The notes: generated from the sequence alone by a model not told the origin. A stretch of 64,000 bases of DNA from Cricetomys ansorgei (GCA_026225945.1 JAMJFZ010001258.1:16038001-16102000); one strand, 5' to 3'; shown: positions 44,900 through 57,654, numbered from the stretch's first letter. Numbers and translations: made by a program.

Positions 44900-45830
44900 T
44901 TCCTCTGAATTTCTCTGTCTTTGCTGAGTTTTTCATCCACATTATTGAACTTCTCACCCTGGTAGTTTAGTTTCTTGTTCAGATTCTGAATTCACTCATT
45001 CCCTCCCCTCTTTCCTTCCTTCCACCCTCTGTTCATGACTGTTTCTCTGTTGATCACTGTTCCCCAAGGATCCTGCATGCTGCTGTGCTCCAGTACTATG
45101 AAAACTAGCCAGAAATCTCACTATGAACCCATGGTTGGGGAAGCTCACAGGACCCACAGATGAACCTAATTATTCTGCTAAATGCACATAGTTTAAAACT
45201 TCCCTCTAAAGTTCTCCCTCTAACCATAAGTTAGTGCGGCTCTCAGACCTCAACAGAGAACTTTCTTTGTGCAGTGGACAGTGGTGAACATAGAAGTTCA
45301 AAAGTGCAGGCAGTCTGTCAGTGGAGAACTCAGCCCCAATTGGGGCATTGGTAACCTCACAGCCCTGCCCTAAGGTTCGGGTGCCATCGAAGAAGTGGGA
45401 AAAGAAAGATTGTAAGAGCCAGAGGTCAGATAGGGCTGGAGTTATAGTGCCTTCTGGATGCTACGGGAAAGCTGCCTTCGTGACAAGTCCGAGCCAATCA
45501 GCATTCTAGCATGGAGTGGGAAGGAGTTCACGAGCCCCAACCCTTAATCAAGGAGCTGTGGGTAATTGGTGACTTCTGGGGGAGGAGACTCATCGTTTTT
45601 CTTAAAGGCTGTGGTTCTTAAAGATCAACCATACTCCAGTGGGGGCCCTGACCCCGTGAGTACACAGACAACACAAACTAGAGTCAGTAAGACAAAATGC
45701 AGGCAGTTGGAGGTGATCTTGGGAATTAGGAAGACTGAATGGGGACTGAGTATGATCAAATACATTATATGAAACTCAGATGTGTTTAAAATAATTGAGG
45801 CAATCCATGCATTGGGAGTTCTGCAGTATG
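44900..45830 (+). mobile_element. L1-like retroelement remnant
   Basis: The blocks aaagattgtaagagccagag near 45,406 and tatgatcaaatacattatat near 45,750 resemble dispersed rodent L1-type 3' sequences. No reading frame survives. The identification is by recall of motifs only. Confidence 0.35.
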
Positions 45831-46334
45831 TCCGTGATTGAAAACATGATAAATTTATGCAATTTTTGTCAATGGAAAAATGACAGCTAAATCGTGGACA
45901 CAGTCAAGGACTTTAGAGCTGGCCACTCAGCAAACCCTGGCAAGCTTTGTTAAGGGACACTCCTGTGTTGGGGTGTGGACAGCCAGAGATGGACACATCA
46001 AGGCAGGAGAAGCCGTTAGAGGGGAAAAATAAGACTTTCCTAACTGACATAGGCAAAAGATTTATTGAAAATGTGGGAAAAAATCCTATAAAGAATATGA
46101 GATTGAAGAAATAAGGGAATCTTTGGCAAAAGGGTAATAATTGGGCTAGTTGCAACTATACGAAGAGTATGCGTGCTAGGCCTCTGACCTAGGAGCGCAT
46201 CTGCATATCAGCAGGGTCACACCATCCCCTGGACGCTGTGGGCAAGGCTGGCCCCCCGGACCTGAGACTGAATGCAAATCTAACCCAACAGTGGCTACGG
46301 TGCTTAGTGTGTTCAGTAAGGGTTGAGAGACGGA
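45831..46334. other. Intergenic, no recognised feature
   Basis: No gene or repeat recognised. Confidence 0.4.
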
Positions 46335-46680
46335 TCTTAGTTAGGGTTGCTATTGCTGTGAGAAACATTATAGTCAAACAACTTGGGCAGGAAAGGGTTA
46401 TCTGGGTTCCATATCCTGAGTCACAGTCCATCAGGTAAGCCAAGGCAAGAACCTAAACTCAGTAGATGAGGCCATGGAAGAGAGCTGCCTATTGGCTTGC
46501 TCAGCCTGCTTTCTTACCCTGGGATCACCAGCCCAGCATGGTACCACCAGGCTGGGCCCTCCCACATCAACCACTAATTAAAATGGTCTACAGGCTTGCC
46601 CAATCTTTTGGAGACATTTTCTCAATTGAGATTTTTCTCCTCTTGAATGAATATAACCTGTGCCAAGTTGATGTAACATT
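46335..46680 (-). mobile_element. URR1-like hAT DNA repeat, minus orientation
   Basis: It begins atcttagttagggttgctat then tgctgtgagaaacattatag and ggcaggaaagggttatctg, the reverse complement of the end seen at 20,470-20,490. It contains gcctattggcttgctcagcc and ends near gccaagttgatgtaac. No transposase. Confidence 0.8.
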
Positions 46681-46721
46681 TGCCAGCACGATGCCTATTT
46701 TCAAAAGCTGAACTAAAGAAA

Positions 46722-47215
46722 ATATTAAATGTATATGTGTCTGTGTGAACGGATGTCATACCTGCGTCGGGTGCCTGTGGAACCCAGAAGAGGGTGTCGG
46801 ATCCCTTGGGGTTGGAGTTACAGGCAGCTGTGAGCAGCTGTGTGGGCGCTGGGAACAGGACATTAGTCCTCTTCAAGGGCAGCAAGTGCTCTTAACCACT
46901 GAGCCATCTCCCCAGCCTCTAAAACGGAATTTTTGAAACAAGAGTCTATGTAGCCCAGGCTGGCCTCAAATGTGATTGCTGCCCCTCCCCCCATCAGTGT
47001 CTTAACTTGCTAGGACCACGGATGTTCCACCATACTCAGCCAAGCAGTTAATTGTTAGTAGGATTTTCCCTTTTTTATTTTCTTTTTTTTTTTGAGACAG
47101 GGTCTCTGTGTAGCCCTGGCTATCCTGTAACTCTCTGTACCAGGCTGGCTGCAAAGAGAGATCCACCTGTCTCTGCCTCTCCGGTACTGGGATTAAAGGC
47201 TACACCGAGCTTACT
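46722..47215 (-). repeat. B2 and two B1-like SINEs, minus orientation
   Basis: 46,722-46,918: reverse B2 (accactgagccatctcccca). 46,930-47,045: diverged B1-like. 47,085-47,215: reverse B1 (gagacagggtctctgtgtag to tgggattaaaggctaca). Confidence 0.75.
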
Positions 47216-47734
47216 AGAACTTTACTGCTAGAAGAGACATTAGAACGAGGCTCCAACTGTAAAGACACTAGAAGTCAGGTCACTGAAGAAAGCGCCCACA
47301 CGCCCACGTCCACCTGCTCACTGACTCTCTGGTCCTCTCCATCTGTCTGAAGGAGCTCTTTATGCTTCCATCTGTCATCACCAGGGCAGGGACCGACATG
47401 GGGAACCTGCATCTGTCTGTGCAATGGAGAATTCCGGTCTCCTTCCCTCTCAAGGCTATTCGAGGATCGCATGAGATGATGTTTGCAGACACAGGCAACG
47501 TGAACTGAGGTGCGTGGCTCCAGAGGAGGACGGCATTTTCTGTCCTGTTTTAACTGATTCTGAAGCTGGACGCCAGAATCAGGCCCGAAGAACACGCCCG
47601 AGAAACACACGTGATTAGAAACGCTCTCTCCAGGCACTGCACAACTCCTGTGCAGGATTTTAAGTTCTCTGTAGTCAAAAGCACCTCATAGCGATAGATT
47701 CTGTTTCCCTTTCGCAGGTGCAGCAGAACGAACG
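47216..47734. other. Intergenic, no recognised feature
   Basis: A 120-codon minus-strand frame (47,275-47,637) has no recognisable motif and no splice or promoter support. Confidence 0.4.
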
Positions 47735-48008
47735 TAGTGCCAGGCAGGATTGCTAACCAACCATCTTCCCACCGGCCTCAGCCCCGGTGTGTTGGGCTTA
47801 CAGGCATACACAACCCCTGGCTCAAAGCTTTGTAAAGTGCTGGGGTGCCTGTACTATCTATCTATCTATCTATTTATTTATTTATTTATTTAGAGGCAGG
47901 GTCTCACTGTAGCCCTGGCTGTCCTGGAACTCACTATGTAGACCAGGCTGGCCTCGAACTCACAAAGGCCTGCTGGGATTAAAGGTGTATGCCACCAACA
48001 CCCAACCC
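47735..48008 (-). repeat. B1 fragment, (TATC)n(TTTA)n and B1, minus orientation
   Basis: 47,735-47,822 is a B1 3'-truncated piece. 47,857-47,892 is (TATC)n then (TTTA)n. 47,893-48,008 is a B1 with agaggcagggtctcactgta and gctgggattaaaggtgtatg. Confidence 0.75.
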
Positions 48009-48254
48009 AAGAGACTTTAAAGAAAGGGAAACAGATACGCGTGCTACCATCAGTTTGTAGTGGGATGTAAGAGGCGGTCTGATACTTCAAATCCCAACCA
48101 CAGCAAGCTTGGATGAGATAATGAGCTTATCATCAGGTGCTATTTGGAAAACCTTGTCAGCTTTATCAGAGCCACTGGAGCTCACCGATCTTAGTGTCCT
48201 CTTGCAGCCACAACAAGTCACCATTAATCCAGTGGCTAAAGCACATCAGAATTG

Positions 48255-48460
48255 CCAGGCAGTAGCGGTGCGTACTTTTAATCCCTAGCCCGCAGAGACA
48301 GAGGCCGGCAGATCTCTGAGTTCGCGGCCAGCCTGGTCTATAAGAGCAAGGTCTAGGGTAGCCCGAGTTACAACAGAGGAACCCCGTATGAAAAAACAAA
48401 ACAACAAAGGAGGAGGGAAGGGAGGGAGAGAGGGAGGGAGGGAGGGAGGGAGGAAGAAAA
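48255..48460 (+). repeat. B1 SINE and (GGGA)n
   Basis: A diverged B1 (ggtgcgtacttttaatccct to cagaggaaccccgtatgaaa) runs into an A-rich then GGGA-rich tail. Confidence 0.75.
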
Positions 48461-48668
48461 CACATCAGAATTTCAAAATCAAGGACTTGTTTTTGTGGAA
48501 CTCCAGGGGAGAAAGTGCCCTTACCTTTCCGACTTTGTTCCTCAGCTTGGACCTCCTTCCTGTAACTTCAAAACCGATCTGACTCAGGATTCCCAGCTGC
48601 CTTTGGTGTATCTCAGGCCTCACACGTGCTCAGCCCCACAGAGCCACGCCCCCAGCCTCCAGGCCCTC

Positions 48669-48716
48669 TTTTATAATGATGCTGTGATTACGTTTTATAA
48701 TGATGCTGTGATTACG
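48669..48716. repeat. 24-base perfect tandem duplication
   Basis: ttttataatgatgctgtg...attacg appears at 48,669-48,692 and again at 48,693-48,716 without a change. Confidence 0.95.
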
Positions 48717-49484
48717 TTGGGCACACCTGACTAACCCGGGATCTGTGCTTCCTGTCTCAAAACTTTTAATTACAACGGCAAAATCCCCCCCCCCTTTTTG
48801 TAATAGAATGTGACATATTGTCAAGTCTGTGGATCCGACCGAGAACATCTCTATCATAAGAATTTTACTAAGATAAATCATCGTTTTGATAATGGAAATT
48901 ATACACCTGAAAACTTTTTATACAAAGATCTAGTGAGTACGTATGTTAGGGAATGAAGGTCACAAAATCTGTTATGACGTCACTCTGCGATGTGAAAGCA
49001 AGCACGAATAATGTAAAAATAAAGGAACATAGCTGTGCCCCCAAAATCCTATACCCACAAAAACAGAAGCTGGCCAAACTAGATCCTTGAGATACATCCC
49101 TACTCCCAGCGAAGACGAAAAGATTCTGATGACTCTTTATGAAGGAAAATGACAGTCCAGCTGTAATCGGTTTATGATTTGGGATTAGTAAACCTGTTAG
49201 GGAGGTAATCAGGTCCTAACACACCAGACCACAATTTACCCGCAGATGAGCAGTAGCGAAGCAGACAGGCAAGCCAGGAGAGACCTGTGGTCAGCGCTAA
49301 TCCTTCGGAAGACTCAACAATCTCTTCACAGGTACCAGCCAGAGAAGAACACGTGTGCATCTCCTTCTTCAACAGGAAATACATGTCCCAAAGATGGCTG
49401 CTCCAACAGAGGGAAGCCAATGAACAGGGGAGATAAGTCTGAAGTACATGATGGTGTTTATCAGGCATAAAACCCTATGTATAC
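48717..49484. other. Intergenic, no recognised feature
   Basis: AT-rich sequence without recognised repeat or gene. Confidence 0.4.
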
Positions 49485-49960
49485 TGTGGTAAGCATGGGT
49501 GTTACCCTGTGCCTTTTATCCCATCCCTCAGGAGGCAGAGGCAGGCAGATCTCTGTAAATTCAAGGCCAGCCTGGCCTACATGGTCAGTTCCAGTCAGGG
49601 CTATGTCGAGACCCAATCTCAAAAAAAAAAAATCTGTTTTTAAATATTAAAGGTTTAAACGAGCCTAAAGTCATTTTTATTTTCTTTTTAAAGGTCTATT
49701 TTTATGTTTATTTTGCTTAAAGAGTTGTTGCCTAGTGTACATTCTTTTATTCCACCTTTTCTACCTCTTCCATAAATGGTTACTTTTTTCCCCTATAAGA
49801 ATTAAACTCAGGGCTGGGGAGATGGCCCTGGCTGTTCTTCCAAAGGTCCTGTGTTCAATTCCCAGCAATCATACAGTGGCTCACAACCGTCTCTAATGGG
49901 ATCTGTTGCTGCCTTCTGGCGTACAGGTGTACATGCAGGGAAAAAAAAAGAATTAAAGTC
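49485..49960 (+). repeat. B1 and B2 SINEs
   Basis: B1 at 49,485-49,640 ends in an A run. B2 at 49,808-49,960 (agggctggggagatggccct and gtgttcaattcccagcaatc) is shortened. Confidence 0.8.
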
Positions 49961-50549
49961 TATAGCATAACAATTACTTGCATACGACCTAAAAAGGAAG
50001 GTTGTGAAAAAGGAATAATTCTTACATTTGGTTCTCTGAAGAATTTTTATATTCTTTTTATTATGTCATTTTCAAATAATGTGAAAAAATTTTTTAAAGT
50101 TCACTAATACTCTATATGGAAGACTAACTTATGCTTAAAGTAGAATTAGTCTTTGTTAACTAAATCTAAGTAGCACCAGTTTAAATATCTGTGTTTGTAG
50201 AATGTTTGCTAATTTTCACCAATGCCTGCTTAGTATGCGTTTGTGATTAAATATGTTCTCATTCTGTTGCCTATATGAAATTCAGTGTTTCAGATATTTC
50301 CAAAAGGATGCACACAAAATGAGCCCACACCACCATCAGATCTGGTCGGTGCACTTACTGTTGCTGTTTGTCAGTGTAGTTATCCTCTTGTGCTGACTGT
50401 TGCTCCTCTGGGGCGGGTGTCTCTGAAGGACACAAGGCGTTGGCTCAGAGATTGAGGACTGTAAACTAAATTCTATTGCTGCTTGTCTGAACTGCTGGGG
50501 CAGAAACACAGCTGCAGGAACGCTGCAGGAAGCAGAGCATGCAGGGACA

Positions 50550-50615
50550 GGGCTCTGCCTCCCCCAGGTCTCTCTGCCTCCCCCAGGTCTCTCTGCCTCT
50601 CCCCCAGGTCTCTGC
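50550..50615. repeat. About 19-base tandem repeat, three copies
   Basis: The unit tctctgcctcccccagg repeats three times with one indel. Confidence 0.85.
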
Positions 50616-51233
50616 CTGCAGCTCCTGATGTTAGAACCTCACAGGGTAGGATGTAAGTCCTAGCCACAGCTTTACAAAGCAGAGTCAGGACTGTAAAAGT
50701 GAAATAGCCTAGGCCCCTTCATTCTGAAACAATGATTCCCTGTCCCCAGAAGGGTCAGCAAGGACACAGGAAGAGCCCAAAGATCACTGACAACAATGGT
50801 AGCATCTTCAAGGGAATCCTAGTCCTTGGTACTTATCTAAAATTGTCCCCAAAATTAATTTGATGAAATAAAATTTGTGAGAGGGATATTGATGACACAC
50901 AGAATTGAACGTTCATTTAAATAAAATAGTTTTATTCATATCAAATTACTTTAAAATATCAGACACTGTTGTTACTCTAAGTTCTCTAATGATAAGACTA
51001 TGAGGGTCATCCCGGACCGTTTAGCTTGGAAAATAAGTGGGGAAGTTGGTGGGGCTCTCCTTCATGCTCTGCGCTGTCTTCAGGTTTGGCACGTAGCTCG
51101 CAGCAGGTGTAAACTGTTTCTTTGTCTTCCAAAGTCCCCCTCTTTCTCCAAATGCTGTATGTCTAGAGACTTGTTTTAAGAAGCAAGCTGGAGAATTTAT
51201 ATCTATTTAGAAAGTGCTTAAGAAGAAAAGAAG

Positions 51234-51294
<61 letters not shown>

Positions 51295-52634
51295 ACAAGA
51301 AAGCACTAGTACTTAAAATTTCAGTGGTAGGGTGACAAATGGTGAAGACTAGTTATCTGGTGGTGAAAAAGAGATTGATCTGAGGGATCGAGGTGAGGGA
51401 GCCGATGGCGGTGGTGGTGCTGGAGCAACAAAGACTGGAAGACAGAGCAAGCATGAATAGTAGAGACGAGGGGCAGGACTTAGCTCTGACAGAGATTTAG
51501 AGGTACAGTACGACATTAATCCACCCCAAGTACATCCTCTGCCACAGAAAAGGGGTGTACCCCATGCAAAGCCGCGTTTAATCGGAAGTGTTCTGTGGTA
51601 CATAGTAAGACAATGGGTATTTTACAGTTGAGAGAGTCTTAGGTTCGTGTATACTAATTTGCAGCTATAGGAGCTATACTTAGAGTAAGTTGGTAACATT
51701 TCAAAAGCTAACTTTGAAAACTAGCCACTAATTATGAGCTGTTTACAGTGTACCCGATCTACAGAGCCAGGGAAGGGGGCTCCTCCTTAAGCCAACAATC
51801 TGATGCGTAACAACTCTGCTGATCCCCATCATGTGCCGGGAACCTGTACAGTGATATTACATAATCTGGACAACTTTTAGAGGGCAAGGGAGGGCTATGA
51901 TTGGAATAACAGATGCAACTGGTAACTGCGAGGGCAAAGGAGACCGTGCCTACTCTAGCTCTATACCCTTCCTCTGAGAACCTCACTACACAGTGGAGTG
52001 CCGGACAGATTCAAGTCTTCGGGATTGCACCCCCAAATGGAAGAATACAATGATCCTCCAACGTGACACATAAGGCACTGTGAGGGAGGGTCAAAGGTAG
52101 GCAAGGCTTCCAAATCCTGGAAAGTTTAAAGTCTACTTCTGTTGATAGTACAGGAAGGCAGCTAAGAAACAAAGCCAAGATCAACTCATACAGACTCCTC
52201 TGATAAACTTGAGTCTTGAAATAGCTACTCTTGAAATGGCCACGTAAATGAGGAACACATCTCACCACATAGAATTCAGATGTCAACAACAGCAACAAAG
52301 ACCCGTGCCCATCTCCACCTTACTATTTAAGCGGGGAGTCTCCCTGAGATTTGTAAATCACAAACCGGGTCTTACATATGGTTGTGCTCTGAAGCTGCCT
52401 GAACTGCCTGGTTTGGACTGTTAGTGGAGAATTTAGTCCCAAGAAATCTGGATGATATCCCATGTGGCCGGCAGAAGCCTTCAAAATTTCTCTTAGGAAG
52501 AATTTAACTCCAAACTCCAAGAATATTCCCAGATCAAACTGGAAGGGAAATAAGAAACTCATAGCGAAAATTCAGAAGACACACTGTTAATTCCAAAGAT
52601 GGTAAAGGAAAGACCACCAACCCAAATCACCATG
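50616..52634. other. Intergenic AT-rich stretch, unrecognised
   Basis: Apart from the AT microsatellite I recognise no gene. Read on the - strand, scattered short frames (52,562-52,323; 52,298-52,011; 51,986-51,759; 51,603-51,349) run in series toward a TTTTATT near 50,930, which is AATAAA on that strand. This arrangement could be an old processed transcript, but none of the frames matches a family I know. Confidence 0.3.
51238..51290. repeat. (AT)n microsatellite
   Basis: About 26 uninterrupted AT units. Confidence 0.95.
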
Positions 52635-53095
52635 GCCAATTTAATTAATGAAAGCAAGGTTTTTATTCATGTCCACGGGCTGCCTCCCACTCAAGGTGGG
52701 GTTCAAGAGGTCAGCATTGAACATGAGGAAGATAAAGGGCTTTTATAGCTCAGGGGTAGGGGGTTTCCAAATGGGGACTTTGGCGGGCTTCTTACAGAAG
52801 CAGAACATAACAAAGTGGTCAAAACAAGGTAGTTATGATAAGTAGTCATAATAACTCTTCTGAAACAAAGGTAGGGTTGTAAGACAGTTTTTAACCTTTT
52901 GAAACAAAGACATGGTTACCATCCCTGTTACAGGCAGTACAGAATCATTTGTAGTTGAGGTTACAGGTGGGCACAGCCCGATCTTCGAGAAACAGAGGTT
53001 TGATCATAAACAGGAAGGAATGTAGTTTGTCTTTACTGTAAGATGGCATTTAAGCCTAAGATGGAGGCAGGCTGGTTCTTCACTAAAAAGGAGTA
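52635..53095. mobile_element. LTR-like dispersed element, family not identified
   Basis: About 460 bases of non-SINE, non-coding sequence with LTR-like features: a left portion with tttttattcatg and ggcttttatagctcagg (possible TATA/poly(A) elements on one or other strand). No flanking gag or pol frames are visible. Only the text style suggests an LTR. Confidence 0.25.
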
Positions 53096-53119
53096 AGACA
53101 TCATAAATAAAAACAACAG

Positions 53120-53345
53120 ATGAGGGGCTGGAGAGATGGCTCAGGTGGTTGAGAACACTGGTTGCTCTTATAGAGGTCTCAGATTCCCAGCACCCACATA
53201 GTGGCTCACAATTGTTTGTAACTCCAGTTCCAGGAGATCTGAAGCTCTCTTCTGACTTCTGATGCACTTGGTACACGTACATGCATGCAGGCAAAACATT
53301 CATACAATAAAACGAAATAAATAAATATTTTAAAAATTAAAAATA
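53120..53345 (+). repeat. B2 SINE
   Basis: The near-consensus head ggggctggagagatggctca, then gattcccagcacccacatag, with an AATAAATAAAT-rich tail. It looks like a young copy. Confidence 0.92.
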
Positions 53346-53995
53346 AATCAATAAGTAAAAATAAACATTAAAAAATAGACAAGAATCCAGATATTGAAAT
53401 TATGAGATACAACATTGTAAAAACTATATAATTAACTCAAATGCCCCAGAAACACAAAAAGATATGACCCTCCAAAGAAGTCAGGGACATACACAGTGAA
53501 CCCCAAATGAGGTCTTAATCATACTCATTGTTTACACTGGAACTGCTCAGGATGTGCATGTAAACATTGTATATGCTCATTTCCAAAATATACTTTAGAG
53601 AAACAAACACAGTATCCCAGAGCGTTCACAGCACTGCTGTTAATAACAGGATGGAGAAACCCTGGAAATAACTCTAATGCTCACTGATATGTCAGTAGAC
53701 AGTATGATCTGTTCCCACAAAGCTGTGCTACCAAAGAGCAGGGACAGTGCTTAATGTGCTTGTGCTTGCTGTGCGCATCGATGTAGACAAACTGTGAATG
53801 TATTGTTGAACAAGAGTCCGTTTACATCGGAGAAAACAGCATACATTGCTTAAACAAAGGCGGTAAAAATGAAAACAGCAGACAAAACAATTATGAGATT
53901 TACAATGACAGTCATCTCTGGGATTGGGGGTGGCAAGAAGCTGTGATCAAGGCAGAGCAATGAAGGTCCTTTTGGACGTCTGTATGCACGTGTTT
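53346..53995. other. Intergenic, no recognised feature
   Basis: AT-rich, no gene seen. Confidence 0.4.
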
Positions 53996-54240
53996 GTGTG
54001 GGGGACATGTGCGTGCTGAGGCCAGAGGTCAACCTCAAGTGCTGCTCTTTTGGCACTGCCCGCCTTGTGTTTTGAGATGGGGTCTCTTCCTGACTGGACT
54101 CACCAGCAGGCTATGCTGGCTGGCCAGGGAGCCCCGGCTGTCTGCCTGGCTCTGGCTCTCCAGCACTAGGATGATAACCATGTGCCACCATGCCCACTTA
54201 AAAGAACGGTTCTGGGGATCAAACTCGGTCCCCATGCTTT
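53996..54240 (-). repeat. B4/B1-type composite SINE, minus orientation
   Basis: gaggccagaggtcaacctca, ttttgagatggggtctcttc and ctccagcactaggatgataa, then aaactcggtccccatgcttt: a B1-like part followed by a reverse tRNA-like part. Its right end lies about 50 bases past the Abcc2 poly(A) signal. Confidence 0.6.
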
Positions 54241-54292
54241 CAAGGCAAGCACTCCCAGCTCAGCTGAGGACTTTCTAAAGTATCTGATAGTA

Positions 54293-54298
54293 TTTATT
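54293..54298 (-). terminator. Abcc2: Candidate Abcc2 poly(A) signal
   Basis: TTTATT on the + strand is AATAAA on the - strand, about 195 bases after the Abcc2 stop codon. It gives a short 3' UTR. A downstream GT-rich element is not obvious, so the site is likely but not certain. Confidence 0.5.
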
Positions 54299-54490
54299 TG
54301 AGCATTCATTTATGATACTCTTTTAAATCTACATTTTTACGTGAGTGGGCTGAGACCAGAGATTGCTCGAGCCTAAGAGTTTGAGGCCAACCTGAGCAAC
54401 AGCAACAAGATATGTGTCTTTGTACCCATGACATAGTTGCAAAAGTAAATAAGGATGCTCTTTCTAATCCTCTAGCCGTGGAGCCAGCTG

Positions 54491-54620
54491 CTAGAGCTCT
54501 GTGTTGTTCACATTCTCGATGCCAGCTTCCTTGGCCATGAAATAAAAGGGACCTCTGCTGGACAGCAGCTCTTCAGGACTGCCGAACTCCACAATCTTCC
54601 CGTTGTCCAGGACCATTATC
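54491..54620 (-). CDS. Abcc2: Abcc2 last exon: C-terminus of MRP2
   Basis: ABCC2 (MRP2) is the ATP-driven exporter of glucuronide, glutathione and sulfate conjugates (including bilirubin glucuronides) across the apical membrane of hepatocytes, kidney and gut cells. Read on the - strand, after the acceptor cctctttatttcag the exon completes an Arg codon and encodes [19 protein letters not shown], the usual last NBD2 strand. It ends [10 protein letters not shown] with TAG at 54,491-54,493. The final Thr-Glu-Leu fits a class I PDZ ligand, which could help apical retention. Human MRP2 ends in a different tripeptide. Confidence 0.97.
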
Positions 54621-55081
54621 CTGAAATAAAGAGGAAAGAACGGTTTAGAAAGTAGTGTCTCGAAGCTTGCCATTTATGAGAACAACCAGGACTGAGCTGC
54701 AGTCAACAGAACAGTGACAGCAAGTGAACTTCAGCAGGGAGCACTGACAGAGCGAGCCCATGTCTAACACACAACGGAAGGCACCAGTGGGGAAGAATCC
54801 TGTGAGCCACAAAGGACATGTTCAAGGATGCGTGGCTGAAAAGGGAGCTCCTTCCTCTCCGAGCAGCTGTGGAGTGCCAGAGCAGGCAGCCAAGTTGTGC
54901 TAGTTGGGGAGGTCTATGTCCATATCTGCCACATGTGAGACCAGGCCCCCTCCTTCCCATGCCCAGTCAATACGGTTTCCTATGCTGTCCTTGGCCCCGT
55001 TGGCTTTTATTAGCTTGATGTACACTTTTGGCTAAATGTATTAAAACTGCAAGGCCTCGAGGTTCCAAATGACATTGTTCA

Positions 55082-55375
<294 letters not shown>

Positions 55376-57274
55376 TTAGCCCCAAAGACTGGGGAAACAC
55401 CTGTGGCTAGGGGTCGGGTTGCAAACTTCCTACTTCAAAATCTCCCACTGTCACCGTGACAGGCAATGTTTTTAAGATTCCCTCAGAAAACTTACCAGAG
55501 ATACTTGGTAAGAAGTTTATTTTCCCGGTCTCCCAACGTACAGAGTGGGGAGCAGCCTAGAGCTGTACATTTCTGATCAGCACCCCAGATAATTTTCATG
55601 TTGAAGCGAGTTTGAAAAACATTGGCCCAGAAACGGTGCTTCGCATCTGGCCACAGAGACAGCAACAATTGCAAACCAACATGGACTCCCCCAAGTTCCC
55701 TGCAGCAGTGTGTGACCTGCCGCCATGAGACGGGCGCCAGCAGCGGGATGCCCCCGTGCCATTTCTCCGCGGCCTTAGCAAATGCATTCATTATTTTAAT
55801 GTGTGATTCTAGTCTCAAGGCTAATTATTTGTTCAAGGCTTTCTGCCTTGATTAGAGACAAAGCTATCTAATGAGCCTGGTGTCTCGGTGTGAGATGCAA
55901 TGTATGTGGAATTCAAATATACTTGTACAATGCAAATAGCTTTAATTTGGTAAAAACCCATAATGAAAGCTGGACCTCTTGCTTACATAAAGGAGCTTTG
56001 GGAAATGGTGTGAAGGAGATATTTGGAAATTTGCTAATTACTCCTCCCTGCTGTGGTCATTAGGGATCGTATTAAACAGGGGGTGGCTAGACTAACGTTC
56101 CATAATTCTCTGTGAGAAAATCTCTGCGGGAATGAGAAGTCGCCCGGGATGAACTTCCAGTATCTGTAAGACCAGGCACACTGCAGAAGTAACTTAGCTG
56201 GCTCCAAACTCCTGGGCACCGCTTCAGCTTTCAACTGCGCTCCTGTGCGTTTACCCATCATCCACCGCAGACGTTTCGAGCTGTTTTGCTCCTCCCCTAA
56301 TATATATGGAAGCTTTTTAGTTCTCTAAACCAAGTCTGAAACACAGGTCTGAGGTCAAGGCACTGGTAACAGCCGTGACGGTCTCCCAGCACACACGAGG
56401 AAGGACCGTCCCCATCACGTCCTGCATGAACATCCCACTTGGCCCCCCGCGGTACCACAGCACTGCCATTTGCACCTGCAAGTCTGTCTTTGTAGAAAGG
56501 AGAAAAAAGATAGGAAGAAAAAGAAGAAATCTTCACTGCCCTTCACTGCAGCCTGGAAAGAGAGAAAGAAAGAGAGAAAGAAATATTCACAGCCCTTACT
56601 GGCTGTCCGAAGCTTGGAGAGCAGGAGCTGGGCTCCTCAACTCCATATCCCCAAGCCTAATTCTTCCAACCAAAGTCCCTCCAACCTCCAACCAGCCAAC
56701 CAGCCAACCATTCCTGCCTCTGAGCAAAGTTCCCAGAAGTCTAAGCAGCACACAATCATAAGAACAAGCTGCATGTGGCCAAATTGTCTCTCACAGTGAC
56801 ATGCAAACAAATCATAGCCACCGGTAACGAATAATCTAAATCAAACTTACTGTCACTCACTACCCCTGGGATGGACACAAAAACACATTCCAAAAGCCAT
56901 TCTGTGTTTTTAGAGAAACCGAGATCACAGAACTCCTTCAAAGCATCCCACTACGTGTCTCCTCAACTATGCTTGGAAGTCCTGGTTGCATTGTGTTGTT
57001 TGCCGCTGTGTCTCCAGTGCCTGGCACATAGTAGGTGTTAATATATATTGACTGCATATTTGAATGGTCTTTTACATCAGGCTAAACAACTATTTAAGCC
57101 AAAGGAAAAACAAGACAGATGCTATTCACTATCAGTCCATAAAGTGCCCCCTGGGTGAAGTCACTTAGTCCTGGGTTCAGTTGGTCTGGAGGGCAGCCTG
57201 GACACCGAGACTTAAGTTCCCTGGGTGAGTCCCTCAGTCTAGTTAGATACCAGGACTCTCTCTAACCAAGCTTC

Positions 57275-57430
57275 TCAAGTTGCAGTATGCACACAAACCA
57301 CCTAGGAATCTTGTCAAAATGTAGGTTCAGATGAGAAGGCATGGCGTCTGGGATTCTGTGTTCACATGAAGCTCCTAAGTTTATCTAGAGCTTCTGGCCC
57401 ATCGTTTGAGCTACTGAATCCCCATCCTGT
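57275..57430 (+). repeat. MER5-like ancient DNA repeat
   Basis: gcagtatgcacacaaaccac, cctaggaatcttgtcaaaat and the later gcttctggcccatc follow the MER5A order (accatcacctgggagcttgt). Confidence 0.5.
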
Positions 57431-57603
57431 GCCTTAACTGTCACTGGTCTGCGCCTTTCCTTCCACTGAGGTTCCTGAGTCAGAAGCAAGAACTGTCCAT
57501 GAGCACCAAGTTTTGTCTAAGGGCTGAACTTCTGTATGAGAAGGAAGACCCCAAATTGTCATGAGGCGTGCCAGAACCAAAAACTAATAGACATACAGTA
57601 GAG

Positions 57604-57607
<4 letters not shown>

Positions 57608-57654
<47 letters not shown>

